DNA of 64,000 nucleotides from positions 1,488,001-1,552,000 of the forward strand of contig NZ_JAYEES010000004.1 of assembly GCF_034653275.1 (NCBI RefSeq). The letters are read 5' to 3'. Below, one piece after another: positions 28,150 through 39,664 of the stretch. Origin of the DNA: Nitrospirillum sp034653275 (lineage in GTDB: Bacteria; Pseudomonadota; Alphaproteobacteria; Azospirillales; Azospirillaceae). How positions within the stretch are numbered: position 1 is the first letter of the stretch; each line of letters starts with the position of its first letter. Position numbers and translations under genes: made by a program. The notes below the pieces were generated by a model that worked only from the letters and a program-made list of their open reading frames with translations, was not told the origin of the DNA and did not search any database.

Positions 28150-28446
28150 ATGCACGATGCCGCGTTGTCACCCGGCGCCATGGCGCGCGTGAGGAAGGGA
28201 CGGGCCTTCATCGTCCTGCTCATGCCCGTTATCGGCATCCTGCTGGTCCTGAACCTGGCGGACGCCTGGGGACTGGGCCCCACAATCGGTGGCCGTGGCG
28301 TCCTGGCTTGGCTGGGCATGCCGCCGGCATCCTGGGAAAGCATCCGTGCGCTGCTGCTGATCGCTTTTTTTACGGGCGCGCTGCACCGCTATTTCCGCTT
28401 CATCGAAAAGTCGTTCGCCGTTTCCTCGGGCCCTGGAGACGTATAA
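28150..28446 (+). CDS. small hypothetical membrane protein
   Basis: A possible 98-residue protein with two hydrophobic segments, AFIVLLMPVIGILLVLNLA (about residues 20-38) and SIRALLLIAFFTGALHRYF (about 66-84), and a basic stretch between the start and the first helix. No clear ribosome site is seen for the ATG at 28150, nor for alternatives at 28072 and 28192. It fills the gap between aroA and the IclR gene. Not recognised; the hydrophobic pattern and absence of stops are the only support. Confidence 0.35.
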   Translation: MHDAALSPGAMARVRKGRAFIVLLMPVIGILLVLNLADAWGLGPTIGGRGVLAWLGMPPASWESIRALLLIAFFTGALHRYFRFIEKSFAVSSGPGDV

Positions 28447-28482
28447 TCAGTCCTGGAGGCGCCCCCCGCGCCCACAGGAGGA

Positions 28483-29313
28483 ATGCCTTTGAAGAAGCGC
28501 GGCGGTTCGGTCATGGAGGAGATGGGCGATGAGGCCGGTGGTGACCGGCAGTTCGTCACGGCGCTGTCGCGCGGCCTGGACATCCTGCGCTGTTTCGAGC
28601 CCACCGACGGCCCCCTGGGCAATGCCGACCTGGCCCAGCGCTGCGGCCTGCCCAAGGCCACGGTGTCGCGCCTGACCTATACCCTGGCCAAGCTGGGCTA
28701 CCTGGATTACCTGCCCGACAGCGGCAAGTACCGCATGGGTGTCGCCGTGCTGGGCCTGGGCTACGCCTGCCTGGGCGGCCTGAAGATACGGGAAACGGCG
28801 CAGCCCTATCTGCAGGCCCTGGCCGACCACGCCGGCGACGGCGTGCTGACCGCCCTGGCCGGCCGCGACGACCTCAGCATGGTCTACATCGCCTGCGCCC
28901 GGGCGCCCGGCATGGTCAGCCTGCAACAGGACGTGGGCTCGCGCCTGTCGCTGGGCCGGTCCAGCATCGGCCGCGCCTATCTGGCGGCTCTGGATGAAAC
29001 CGCCCGCGCCCCGCTGATGGAACGCCTGCGCCAACGGGCGGGCGAAGAGTTCTGGCCCATGGTGGAGCGGGGCATCCGACGCTCCGCCGATGAAATCCGG
29101 GCGCGCGGCTTTTGCCTGAACGTGGGCGAATGGGTGCAGGGCGTGAATTCCGTCGCCGTGCCCTTGCGCCCCGCCCAGCAGGGCCAGCCGCCCCTGGCGT
29201 TCAACTGCGGCGGCCCGTCCTACATTCTGACGCCCGAGCGGCTGGAAAGGGAGCTGGGCCCCCGCCTGGTGGAGCTGGCCAACCGTGTCGCCCTGGTCGG
29301 CCGCGCGGTTTGA
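28483..29313 (+). CDS. IclR family transcriptional regulator
   Basis: IclR-type regulator, 276 residues. The N-terminal winged helix-turn-helix includes ALSRGLDILRCFEPTDGPL and LAQRCGLPKATVSRLTYTLAKLGYL (about residues 27-75). The C-terminal effector domain has the family pattern around SLGRSSIGRAYLAALDE and a closing GLL-like GGPSYILTPERLERELGP. The ATG at 28483 lies only 1-2 nt after AGGAGG; the in-frame TTG at 28489 has ideal 6-nt spacing and may be the real start. It is a candidate regulator of the beta-oxidation genes 2-3 kb downstream, where a perfect 17-bp palindrome of IclR type lies at 31357. Confidence 0.9.
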   Translation: MPLKKRGGSVMEEMGDEAGGDRQFVTALSRGLDILRCFEPTDGPLGNADLAQRCGLPKATVSRLTYTLAKLGYLDYLPDSGKYRMGVAVLGLGYACLGGLKIRETAQPYLQALADHAGDGVLTALAGRDDLSMVYIACARAPGMVSLQQDVGSRLSLGRSSIGRAYLAALDETARAPLMERLRQRAGEEFWPMVERGIRRSADEIRARGFCLNVGEWVQGVNSVAVPLRPAQQGQPPLAFNCGGPSYILTPERLERELGPRLVELANRVALVGRAV

Positions 29314-29353
29314 CCCCGGTGCCGGTACCCCATTGACGGCCCGCGCCACCAAA

Positions 29354-29377
29354 TATACATTGTAGAAGAAATAACGC
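29354..29377. promoter_or_regulatory. PadR-site candidate upstream of padR gene
   Basis: TATACATTGTAGAAGAAATA followed by ACGC, 17 nt before the PadR start codon. The core TGTAGAAGAAATAA recurs in reverse orientation at 30567-30582, upstream of the second paralog. The shared position before both promoters suggests one regulator, probably the PadR protein. The ATAC...GTA part is PadR-site-like. Confidence 0.55.
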
Positions 29378-29393
29378 ATAGAGCGGGCACGGG

Positions 29394-29723
29394 ATGGGCA
29401 GGAACACGCTGGGCACCCTGGAACAGGCGGTGATGATGGTCATCCTGGCGCTGGGCGACGGCGCCTATGGCGTGGCCATCCGGGATGAGCTGAGCCGCCG
29501 CACGCGGCGGGAGCATACCCTGGGCGCCGTCTACACCACGCTGGATCGGTTGGCGGCCAAGGAATTGCTGGAGTCCTACCTGGGTGAGCCGACGCAGAAG
29601 CGCGGCGGCCGGGCCAAGCGCTATTTCAAGCTGACCGGCGACGGCCGCCAGGCCCTGGACCATGCCGTCAACACCCGACACGAGTTGGAATACGGCCTGG
29701 ATCTGGCGGGCAAGGGGGCCTGA
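29394..29723 (+). CDS. PadR family transcriptional regulator
   Basis: Small PadR-type regulator of 109 residues made of one winged helix-turn-helix (GTLEQAVMMVILALGDGAYGVAIR, about residues 6-30; YTTLDRLAAKELL near 47) with a basic wing RGGRAKRYFKLTGDGRQAL and a short C-terminal helix. PadR proteins of this size commonly precede genes for membrane proteins with a permease-prefix domain, as here: the next gene starts 3 nt after its stop codon. Likely autoregulated through the motif at 29354. Confidence 0.9.
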   Translation: MGRNTLGTLEQAVMMVILALGDGAYGVAIRDELSRRTRREHTLGAVYTTLDRLAAKELLESYLGEPTQKRGGRAKRYFKLTGDGRQALDHAVNTRHELEYGLDLAGKGA

Positions 29724-29726
29724 GCC

Positions 29727-30524
29727 ATGATGACGCCGTCCGAAACCTGTAACGCCGTCGTCATCCCAACCGCCCTGCCCCTGTTTCCCCGCCTCTGCCT
29801 GATGCTGGTGGCCACCCCCGATGAGGTGGAGGACCGCATGGGCGATTTGGAGGAATCCTACGCCAACGCCCTGGCGGCCCTGGGGCCGGAGGCCGCCCTC
29901 CACCGCTATCGCCGCGACATCGCCTCTTGCATCCTGGCCATCGCCAGCCGCCGGCTGGAGAACCTGGTGCTGCTGCGGTTCCTGGACCGGGGCCGGCTGC
30001 TGGTGTCGCTGGCCGTGATCACCCTGGCCTTCACCGTCTGCTATGGCATAATGTCGGTGCTGGTGCCCAACCCGTGGTGGATACGGGCGGGGCTGCACAG
30101 CTATCCCGGCCAGTTCCGGGGGATCAACCTGCCGGATTATCCCGTCTGCCAGGCCTGGACCGATTACCAGGGACGGAGCCGCCTGGCCCGTGACCTGCGC
30201 GGGCCGGGCGTCCACGTGGCCGAGGTCATCACGCGAGGAGTGGTACGACAGGGGGCGGAGCAGGATCTCTCCATCCTGCTGCCCCGCACGGCCAAGGTGA
30301 CCGCCATTTATTGCGGCATCACCCGGCTGGGCGCCACGAAAGCGGCCGTTGAGGAGTGTTCCCGCGGCGGCTGCGGCACCGGCGTCGCGGCCTTCGTGGA
30401 CGACAGCGCCTATGCCAAGGGCCGTGTGCTGACCTTGGCCATGTCCACACGCTCCCGCGATCCCGAGGGGGTCACCGGCCACTTCTGGGTGGCCTGGCGC
30501 GACGAAACCGCTGACGCGCCTTAA
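29727..30524 (+). CDS. membrane-anchored protein with permease-prefix-like N-terminus, function unknown
   Basis: A 265-residue protein. Residues 15-75 (RLCLMLVATPDEVEDRMGDLEESYA) resemble the permease-prefix domain that follows PadR regulators in other bacteria. Instead of an ABC permease there is one membrane helix (about 90-112) and a periplasmic domain with PNPWWIRAGL, DYPVCQAWTDYQGR, IYCGI, EECSRGGCG and a closing HFWVAWRDE. Several cysteines could form disulfides. The downstream gene at 30612 encodes a paralog of the periplasmic part. I do not know the function. Its start follows the padR stop by 3 nt, so the two are co-transcribed. Confidence 0.8.
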   Translation: MMTPSETCNAVVIPTALPLFPRLCLMLVATPDEVEDRMGDLEESYANALAALGPEAALHRYRRDIASCILAIASRRLENLVLLRFLDRGRLLVSLAVITLAFTVCYGIMSVLVPNPWWIRAGLHSYPGQFRGINLPDYPVCQAWTDYQGRSRLARDLRGPGVHVAEVITRGVVRQGAEQDLSILLPRTAKVTAIYCGITRLGATKAAVEECSRGGCGTGVAAFVDDSAYAKGRVLTLAMSTRSRDPEGVTGHFWVAWRDETADAP

Positions 30525-30565
30525 ATCCTGCCCCACCACCGCCTCGCACCGCCTGAATGGGTCGC

Positions 30566-30591
30566 GCTTATTTCTTCTACATTGCATACAA
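30566..30591. promoter_or_regulatory. PadR-site candidate upstream of the second paralog
   Basis: Contains TTATTTCTTCTACA, the exact reverse complement of the core at 29361-29374, then ATTGCATACA. It lies 20-45 nt before the start codon of the paralog, so that gene probably has its own PadR-controlled promoter. Confidence 0.55.
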
Positions 30592-30611
30592 AATAGGGAA
30601 GGGCAAACGCC

Positions 30612-31336
30612 ATGGCCGTGAACATATCGCTGGAGGCCCAGATGCCACTGCCCCTCGCGCTCATGAGCCGGCTGCTGGTGTCCCTGATCTCGGCCGTCCT
30701 TTCCGTCAGCCTGGTCTATGGACTGCTGACCGCGTCCATACCGGACCCATGGTGGCGGCAGGCGGGCCTGCGCACCAATCCCGGTTATTTCCGGGGGACA
30801 ATCCGGTGGACTATCCCTTCTGCCAAGCCTGGAACGACTATCAGGGGCGGAACCGCATGGCTCGGGACCTGGGCGCCCCCGGCGTACGGGTGACGGAAGC
30901 GCAGACGCGGACGGCCATCCGCCGGGGTGGGGAGGAAAACCTGCTGGTGGACCTGCCTGGCACCGCGCAGGTTGTCGCCGTCTATTGCGGCATCTCGCAA
31001 GACGGGGCGCCCATGGGCGAATGCGCCCGCTATGTCTGCGGGGACGGGGTCGCCACCTTCATCGCCGACAGCATGTACACGGGCAGCGAGTACAGCGGCA
31101 CCCTGCAAGCGGGCCGCCGAGTCCTGACCCTGACCCTGATGAACAAGCGGGCCGAGACGCGGCGGCGGACCACCGTCCGTTTCTGGGTGGCATGGCAGGA
31201 CGACACCCCACCCTCTCAACCAACGTCCCCTCAACCCGCGCCACAGCAGCCCGCGCCACAGCAGCCCGTGACCCTCAAGGCCGGGACGAACGGACCCCCG
31301 GCAGGCCCCGCCAAATTCGTTCCCAGCCCCACCTGA
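30612..31336 (+). pseudogene. paralog of the 29727 protein, frameshifted
   Basis: Starts ATG 30612 (AGGGAAGGG upstream) with a membrane helix and the shared PDPWWRQAGL and NPGYFRG segment. It then shifts frame at the G5 run 30793-30797; one more G restores CGG GGG GAC AAT. The rest, in the next frame, matches the paralog: DYPFCQAWNDYQGR, VYCGIS, ECARYVCGDGVA, FWVAWQDD. It ends with a Pro/Gln repeat tail (PAPQQPAPQQP). It lacks the permease-prefix domain. The single missing homopolymer base with full conservation on both sides suggests a sequencing error. Confidence 0.75.
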
Positions 31337-31356
31337 TCCCGCGCCGCGCACCATAA

Positions 31357-31384
31357 ATTCCGCATTGCGGAATCATATTCCGCA
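31357..31384. promoter_or_regulatory. IclR-type operator upstream of the fadB/J-like gene
   Basis: ATTCCGCATTGCGGAAT (31357-31373) is a perfect 17-bp palindrome with one central base. A further half-site ATTCCGCA follows at 31377-31384, exactly 20 bp after the first. It lies about 90-115 nt before the start codon at 31473. TTCCGC-type palindromes are common for IclR-family proteins, and an IclR gene is nearby at 28483; the link is inferred. Confidence 0.6.
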
Positions 31385-31472
31385 AATGTTGCGCCATTTG
31401 GGCGCTTTGATACTGTCGCTTCCCTAAGGGCGCCGGCCCAACCAGGCGCCATTCTCGGGAGAGGGACATTCC

Positions 31473-33596
<2,124 letters not shown>

Positions 33597-33600
33597 GGGC

Positions 33601-33628
33601 AGCGGCATGAGAGGAATCTCATGCCGCT
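33601..33628 (+). terminator. hairpin directly after the beta-oxidation bifunctional gene
   Basis: Perfect 11-bp stem AGCGGCATGAG (33601-33611) with CTCATGCCGCT (33618-33628), loop AGGAAT, 4 nt after the stop codon. No T-run follows, so it may be a processing hairpin or attenuator between two same-strand genes. Confidence 0.55.
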
Positions 33629-33658
33629 TAGGACCCGACTGCGCCCGCCGTTTGAGGG

Positions 33659-33688
33659 GGGCATTTGATCGATCACGATCAGATGCCC
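33659..33688 (+). promoter_or_regulatory. palindrome just upstream of the acyl-CoA dehydrogenase ribosome site
   Basis: GGGCATTTGATC (33659-33670) pairs with GATCAGATGCCC (33677-33688) with one G-T step over 12 bp; the centre reads GATCAC. It ends 18 nt before the ATG at 33707. It could be an operator (TGATC-N6-GATCA) or a leader hairpin. Confidence 0.5.
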
Positions 33689-33706
33689 AACATAAAAGGA
33701 TGACCC

Positions 33707-34867
33707 ATGGCCTTGGACCAAGAGACGCTGAACCAGCTGCTGGACACCGTGGGCCGCTTCGTGCGCGACCGCCTGGTGCCGCTGGAACACCAAGTGGCGG
33801 AGGATGACGCCATCCCGCCCCACATCGTAGCCGAGATGCGGGACCTCGGCCTGTTCGGCCTGTCCATCCCCGAGGAATACGGCGGCCTGGGCCTGTCCAT
33901 GGCGGAGGAGGTGCAGGTGGCGTTCGCGCTGGGCCAGACCTCCCCCGCCTTCCGCTCGCTCATCGGCACCAACAACGGCATCGGCTCGCAAGGCTTGGTC
34001 ATCGATGGGACGGAGGCGCAGAAGCGCCACTACCTGCCCAAGCTGGCGGCCGGCGAAATGATCAGCGCCTTCGCCCTGACGGAGCCGGAGGCGGGATCCG
34101 ACGCCGGCAGCTTGCGCACCAGCGCCCGGCGCGAGGGCGACCATTACGTGCTGAACGGCACCAAGCGCTTCATCACCAACGCGCCGCACGCCGGCCTGTT
34201 CACCGTCTTCGCCCGCACCGATCCCGCCAGCCGCGACGCCAAGGGCGTCACCGCCTTCCTGGTGGAGGCCGGCACGCCGGGGGTCAGTGTCGGCCCGGTG
34301 GACCGCAAGATGGGACAGAAGGGCAGCCACACCGCCGATGTGGTGTTCCAGGACGCGCGGGTGCCGGCGGCCAACATCCTCGGCGGACGCGAGGGCCAGG
34401 GCTTCCGCACCGCCATGAAGGTGCTGGACCGGGGGCGCCTGCACATCGGTGCCGTCTGCGTGGGCGTGGCCGAGCGCCTGATCCGCGACAGCCTGGCCTA
34501 CGCCCTGGACCGGCAGCAGTTCGGCCAGCCCATCGCCGAATTCCAATTGGTGCAGGCCATGCTGGCCGACAGCCGGACGGAGGCCTACGCCGCCCGCTGC
34601 ATGGTGCTAGAGACGGCGCGCCAGCGCGACGCCGGCCACGACGTGGGCACGGAGGCCGCCTGCACCAAGCTGTTCTGCTCGGAGATGGTGGGGCGTGTGG
34701 CCGACCGCGCCGTGCAGATCCACGGTGGCGCCGGCTATATGGCCGAATACGGGGTGGAGCGCTTCTATCGCGACGTCCGCCTGTTCCGCATCTATGAGGG
34801 CACCAGCCAGATCCAGCAACTGGTCATCGCCCGCAACATGATCCGGGATGCCAAGAGCGGTCGCTGA
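33707..34867 (+). CDS. acyl-CoA dehydrogenase
   Basis: FAD-dependent alpha,beta-dehydrogenation of acyl-CoA, the first step of beta-oxidation, passing electrons to ETF. Length 386 residues is standard. Family signatures are present: FALTEPEAGSDAGSLRT, the FAD-binding region around DRGRLHIGAVCVGVAERL, QFGQPIAEFQLVQ, and the catalytic base Glu364 in FRIYEGTSQIQ. AAAGGA precedes the ATG. It lies 110 nt after the bifunctional hydratase/dehydrogenase with two hairpins between. Chain-length preference cannot be read from sequence alone. Confidence 0.93.
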   Translation: MALDQETLNQLLDTVGRFVRDRLVPLEHQVAEDDAIPPHIVAEMRDLGLFGLSIPEEYGGLGLSMAEEVQVAFALGQTSPAFRSLIGTNNGIGSQGLVIDGTEAQKRHYLPKLAAGEMISAFALTEPEAGSDAGSLRTSARREGDHYVLNGTKRFITNAPHAGLFTVFARTDPASRDAKGVTAFLVEAGTPGVSVGPVDRKMGQKGSHTADVVFQDARVPAANILGGREGQGFRTAMKVLDRGRLHIGAVCVGVAERLIRDSLAYALDRQQFGQPIAEFQLVQAMLADSRTEAYAARCMVLETARQRDAGHDVGTEAACTKLFCSEMVGRVADRAVQIHGGAGYMAEYGVERFYRDVRLFRIYEGTSQIQQLVIARNMIRDAKSGR

Positions 34868-34870
34868 GGT

Positions 34871-35997
34871 TCAGTCGAACAGCCAGACTTGGCCGGCGCG
34901 GGCAAGGCCGGCCACCGCATCCGCCACGGCGACGCCCTCCATGTCCGCCAGGGCCCGCTTCAGTTCGCCCAGCCGGGCGCCGTCCGTGGCCAGCAGCTGC
35001 GTCAGCACCCGCCGCTGGTCGGGTGGCTGCTTGGCCGAAGCCGGCCCAGGGCCGCGCGCGGCGGGATGGATTTCAGTGGTGTCGGACAGGGTACGGTCCA
35101 GGCCCAGGTTCATGGGCTGGAACGCCTCCCGCTCCGCATCCAGCTGGGTGAACAGGGCCGGCAGGTCGGGCGCGTCCAAGGCGTCCCGCAGCAGATCGGC
35201 CTGCGCGGACAGCTGCCGGCGTGTCGCCGCCTCATCGGCCACGGCCATGACCTCTTCCCGGAAGGCGGCCTCGCCCCCCTCCAGCCGGCCGGCCAGGGCG
35301 CGCAGCATGTCCTTGGCCCGCAGGCCACCCAGGTTGATGGTCAGGTGGGCGGAATGGCCGCCCTCCGCCACCGCCGCCCAGTGGATGTCGCCGCGTGGGA
35401 TGTACAGCAGGTCGCCGGGCCGCAAGGTGTCCTCCCACTCCACCGGCCCCGCCTCCGCCACAGTGGCATAGCTGCGGCTGACCAGGGGATGGACGGCGCG
35501 GGCGCCGTGGCAGCGCCAGCGCTTCTCCCCCATATCTGCAGGATGATGACGTCGTGGTTGTCCCAGTGGGGGGCCAGCGCGCCATCCCGCTGGAAGCTGA
35601 CATAGGCGTTGGCCCCGCCGCGCACGCGGTAGCGCCGCTCCACCGCCGCGACCAGGGCGGCGACGCGGGGGGAGACATGGTGCAGGTGGTTCAGCGCCAG
35701 GCTGAGTCCCTGGCCGATCTGCTCGTGCAGGGCGGCTGTCTTCAGGAACATCTGGCCCGCCTTGTTGCGGCCCACCACCGCCTCATAGGGCACATCCTGG
35801 CCGGAGCGGACCAGGCGCAGGCGGCCGTTGTGCAGGCCGGCCAGCGTCACCTGGGCGTTGATCAGCGACCAGGGCAGCAGCCGGGCGAAGGCGTCCGCCT
35901 GGCCGGTGCGCAGGTGCAGGCGCCGCTTTTCCAGGAAGGCCCGGTCCAGGTCTGCCGGATCATGAGGACGGACCAACGCCGACACGCCACCAAGCAT
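34871..35997 (-). pseudogene. cupin/JmjC-domain oxygenase, frameshifted
   Basis: Fe(II)/2-oxoglutarate oxygenase of the cupin_4/JmjC type, related to bacterial ribosomal-protein hydroxylases. The N-terminal part from ATG 35997 runs to the metal motif HWDNHDVIILQIWG. The remainder, in another frame, continues GEKRWRCHG, then RPGDLLYIPRGDIHWA and a C-terminal winged region. The frames join at the C5 run 35527-35531 (plus strand); one more base gives TGG GGG GAG AAG. Joined, the protein is about 375 residues with all metal ligands (His, Asp, distal His in HSAHLTIN). Probably a sequencing error. It is convergent with the acyl-CoA dehydrogenase, 3 nt between stop codons. Confidence 0.8.
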
Positions 35998-36058
35998 ACG
36001 CCCACCCCAACGCCAGGATCGATCCCGCTCCAGGATAGCACCCGGCCGGAAAGTCCTG

Positions 36059-39000
36059 CTACTTCGGCGTGTCGGGTACGGCCTGGTCGGATGTTACAGG
36101 GCCGGCCGCCGGCTTGGCCGGCTTCTTCCGGGGGACGGGCTTCGTCTCCGGCTTGCCGTCCTCATCCGTGGGCGACAGGAAGAACAGGTTGCGCAGGAAG
36201 CCGGGGGCCAGCACGGCCAGCGGGTTGACCGACACGTCCAGGTCGTCCAGCGGGCCCTTCACCCGGTAGGTGGCCGACAGCAGCCCCTGCCCCTCGCCGC
36301 CCGTCAGCAGGTCGCCGACGATGGGGATGGCGCCCAGCAGCTTGTTGAAGGTGCTGAAGGGCACGATGGTGCCCTGAAGGTCGGCCATGCCGCGGCTGAG
36401 GTTGATCTCCCCCTCCATGGTCAGGCCGATGGCGGCACCCGAGGTGCGGACGTCGTGGAAGCTGACGCCGGTGTCGGTCCAGTGGAAGCCCCCCTCCAGC
36501 TTGGCGAAGGTGATGGGGGCGCCGCTCATGAAGTCGGAGAAGCCCTGGAAGCTGGCCGCCGACAGCAGGCGCGCCATGACCGGCGCCTCCACCACCTGGT
36601 AATCGGTGACGTCCAGGGTGCCGTCCACCACCTCATGCGGGTCGCCGGGGGTGCTGTGGCCCTTCACTACCAGCTTGCCGCCGCGCAGGTGGTCCAGCAC
36701 ATCCAGCTGCTGCAGGGCGGCGCCCGCGTCGTCCGAGGTGATGGTGAGGGCCATGGCGTTGCCGTCCGGCACGTAGCGCAAGGCCAGGTGGCCGGCATTG
36801 TCCTTGCCGATGCGGCTGTCCAGCACGACGGAGCGCCAGCTGCGGCCCCGGCGGGCGAACTGGCCCTTGCTGGCGCCGATCTCGCGCCCGCCATTGGCCG
36901 TCACCACCTTGTCGAAGTTGAAGTCGATGTCCAGCGGCGGCCGCGCGTCCAGCGCCTTCAGCTCCGCCTCGGTCGGGGGCCGGCCGTTGCCGCCGCCGCT
37001 GGCGGAGCGGCGGAAGGGCCGCGCGTCCATGGAGGGACCGGCCGCCTTGATCCGCATGCCGCCCGCGTCATCCACGTCCACCGTCATGGCGGCGTCGGTG
37101 CGCCCCTGGCGGTAGCGGTCGACCGCGATGTGGCCGATGGAGAAGTCGTGCTTCAGGTCCATGCTGCCCGACGCCTCCATCCCCTCCGACTTCAGCTGGA
37201 AGCGGGTGACGTGCAGCGGCCGGCCCTGGTCGAAGCCCACCTCGACATGGCCGGAGGCCGGCACGCCCGTCACCTTGCGCCAGTCCATCAGGGACACGGC
37301 CAGGGCCGACTTGGTCAGGTCCAGGTCGGCCAGGATGGTCTCCTGGTGCTGGGCGTCACGGGTATAGACCATGTTGACGCCCACGGGGCCGCGCACCCAA
37401 TCGGGGAAATCCAAGTGGAACAGCTGGCGGTCGCGGTCGCCGGCCGTCGCCTGCAGCGCGACACGGGTGCCGATGGGCGCCTCCGCCGGGAAATTCTCGC
37501 GCCACAGGATGCGGGCCGGCATGCCGTTCAATCGGGCGGTGCCGTTGGTGTCCATGCCCTTGTTGTCCAGCACCAGGTTCAGGTCGCCGTCCGACGCCTT
37601 GATGTCGGCCACGATGTTATCAGCCGCCACGTTCCTCAGGTGCGCCTGCACGCCCAGCTTCACCTGGTCCATCTTCAGGGTGGCGACCAGCGGAAAGTCG
37701 AAGCGCAGGGTCATGTCGGCCGTGCCGGCCACCGCCGCCGGCACCAAGCCGACCTTCTTGGCATAGCCCAGGGGCGGGGTGTCGATGACGGTGAGCGCGG
37801 AGGAGATGGGGCCGCTGACGGGCAGCGTCATTTCCATCTTCTGCGCCGTCTTGTCCAGGCCGGTGATGTCCAGGCGGGAAGTGCCCAGCGCCAGATCGAG
37901 CAGGCGGCCCCGCGTCAGTTCAATGCCCAAATGCCCGCCGTCGAAGGTGGCCGTGCCGCCGACATCCTTCACCTTGGGCAAGCCGTCCATATAGTTCACG
38001 GTGGCGCCGGAGAAGGCGAAGTTGGCCGTCATGCGGTTGGGCACCATGTCCGACAGGTCGGGCGGGGCGTTGCCCTCGAAATTGAAGGTCACCTTGTCGA
38101 AGGCGCCGTCCGACAGGTTCTGCATGATCCAGGCGCGCGGCTTGGGCAGGGCGTCCAGGGGCCACAGCGCGTCCAGCGCGCTCAACGGCACGGACTTGAC
38201 CTCGGTGGCCAGGGTCACGCGATAGCTGCCGTCGTCCCGCTTCACCCCCTTGCCCGTCAGCATAACGGTGGACGCGGGCGCCGGCCCGCCGGACCCGGGC
38301 AGGGTCAGGTTCAGGTGGTTCAGGGTCAGCCCCCCCGGTTCCAGCCGCGCCTGCAGGTCCAGGTTGGCCACCGCCAGCGGCGCCTTCAGCCGGCCCGGCA
38401 GAGTGACCGTGCCGGCCGTGCCGCTGAGCGCCACGTCGAAGATGCGGGGGGAGAAGTCGGAGGCGAGGTCCAGGGTCACCGTGCCGGCCAGGGGCATGTC
38501 GATACCGCCCACCGCCGCCAGCACGCCATCGGACGCGCGGGTGATGCGCGCCAAGTCCGCCGGGCTGACGCCGGAGAAATGGCCGACCGCGCTGATGGTG
38601 CCGTCGGCCAGGCGATAGCCCAACTCGGCCGCCACCTGCGTCATATGCCCGCCCAGGTCCACCACCAGCTGGGCGTTGCCGCTGATGCCCCGGCGGTCGC
38701 GGGTCAGGGAGATGTCGGCCCGAGGGGCGGACCACACCAGGCCCAGCTGGCGGTTGTCCACCGACAGCCGCGCCTCGGACACCACCAGCTTGGTGAGCGC
38801 GCCCAGGGGTTCCAGCGGGTCCGGCGGCCGCTTCAGCGCCGCGATCAGGTCCGCCATGAAGTCATTGCCGTCGTCGGTGTCGTCATCCGACATCAGCGCC
38901 AGGCGGAAACGGCCGTCAACCTCGCGGATGGCGTTCAGCCGCGGGCGCACCAGCACGATGCGGGTGGGGGCCAGACGGCCGTGCAGCAGGGCCGGCACCG

Positions 39001-39381
39001 ACAGGGCCACGCGGAATTCCGGCAGCGTCGCCACGGTGGCGCCGCCCGTGCCCGTCAACACCACGTCATCGGCCAGGACTTCCACCGTGGCGCCCTTGGC
39101 CGCCTTGGCCAGCAGCACCTTGTGGACGGAGATATGGACGCTCCCCCCGAATTCACCGCCTGCTCAAGATAGGGCGCGAACCAGGAAATGGGCATGGGCC
39201 CCCGGCTGAGCCGCCAGGACAGAAGGCCGGCCGTGACCAGGACCACCAGCAGCAGGCCCGCCGCCAGTTCCAGGACGACCAGGGCCGCGTGGCCGATCAT
39301 GCCCCGGCGCTTGCGCGGCGGCTTGGGTGGGGGCGGGGCGATGGGATCGGGTGGACGCCGCCCCGGCACGCGCAGGCCCAT
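36059..39381 (-). pseudogene. AsmA/YhdP-like envelope protein, frameshifted
   Basis: Large AsmA-superfamily protein of about 1100 residues, the group proposed to bridge the periplasm and move phospholipid to the outer membrane. The N-terminal frame (from ATG 39381) has a Pro-rich cytoplasmic stretch, a membrane helix AALVVLELAAGLLLVVLVTA and ISWFAPYLEQAVN. The rest is in another frame from HISVHKVLLAKAAKGATVEV onward and contains DUF3971-like and AsmA C-terminal segments (VGFDQGRPLHVTRF, LQGTIVPFSTFNKLLGAIPI). One more C in the C6 run 39143-39148 (plus strand) joins them into AVNSGGSVHISVHK. The carboxyl end is Lys/Pro-rich. Divergent from glnE. Confidence 0.82.
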
Positions 39382-39664
39382 GTCCCCTTGTTCGCCGGAC
39401 GCCTGCGTCCCGGTCGGCACCTCGGAAGGCGGCTCGGCGGGGGGGATGGGCGGGGACGGACGGGGCAAAGGCTCAGACTTCCGGCATGGCTTGACCGCGT
39501 TGCGGACCCTTGGGCACTCTGCCCCGGGAACCCACAACCGCGAAACGGCGAACAGCGAACGGGGCCCCGCCCCACCCCTGTCCAGTCCCAGCAACATAGG
39601 GTCACGATGGACAGGTTTACACGGGGGCAAGACCCGTTTCCTGGCATAGCCCGGTCAGACATCC

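Noticed and set aside
36455..39172. 905-codon open frame on the plus strand opposite the AsmA-like gene
   Set aside because: Antisense shadow; no domain and extreme His/Gln/Arg content.
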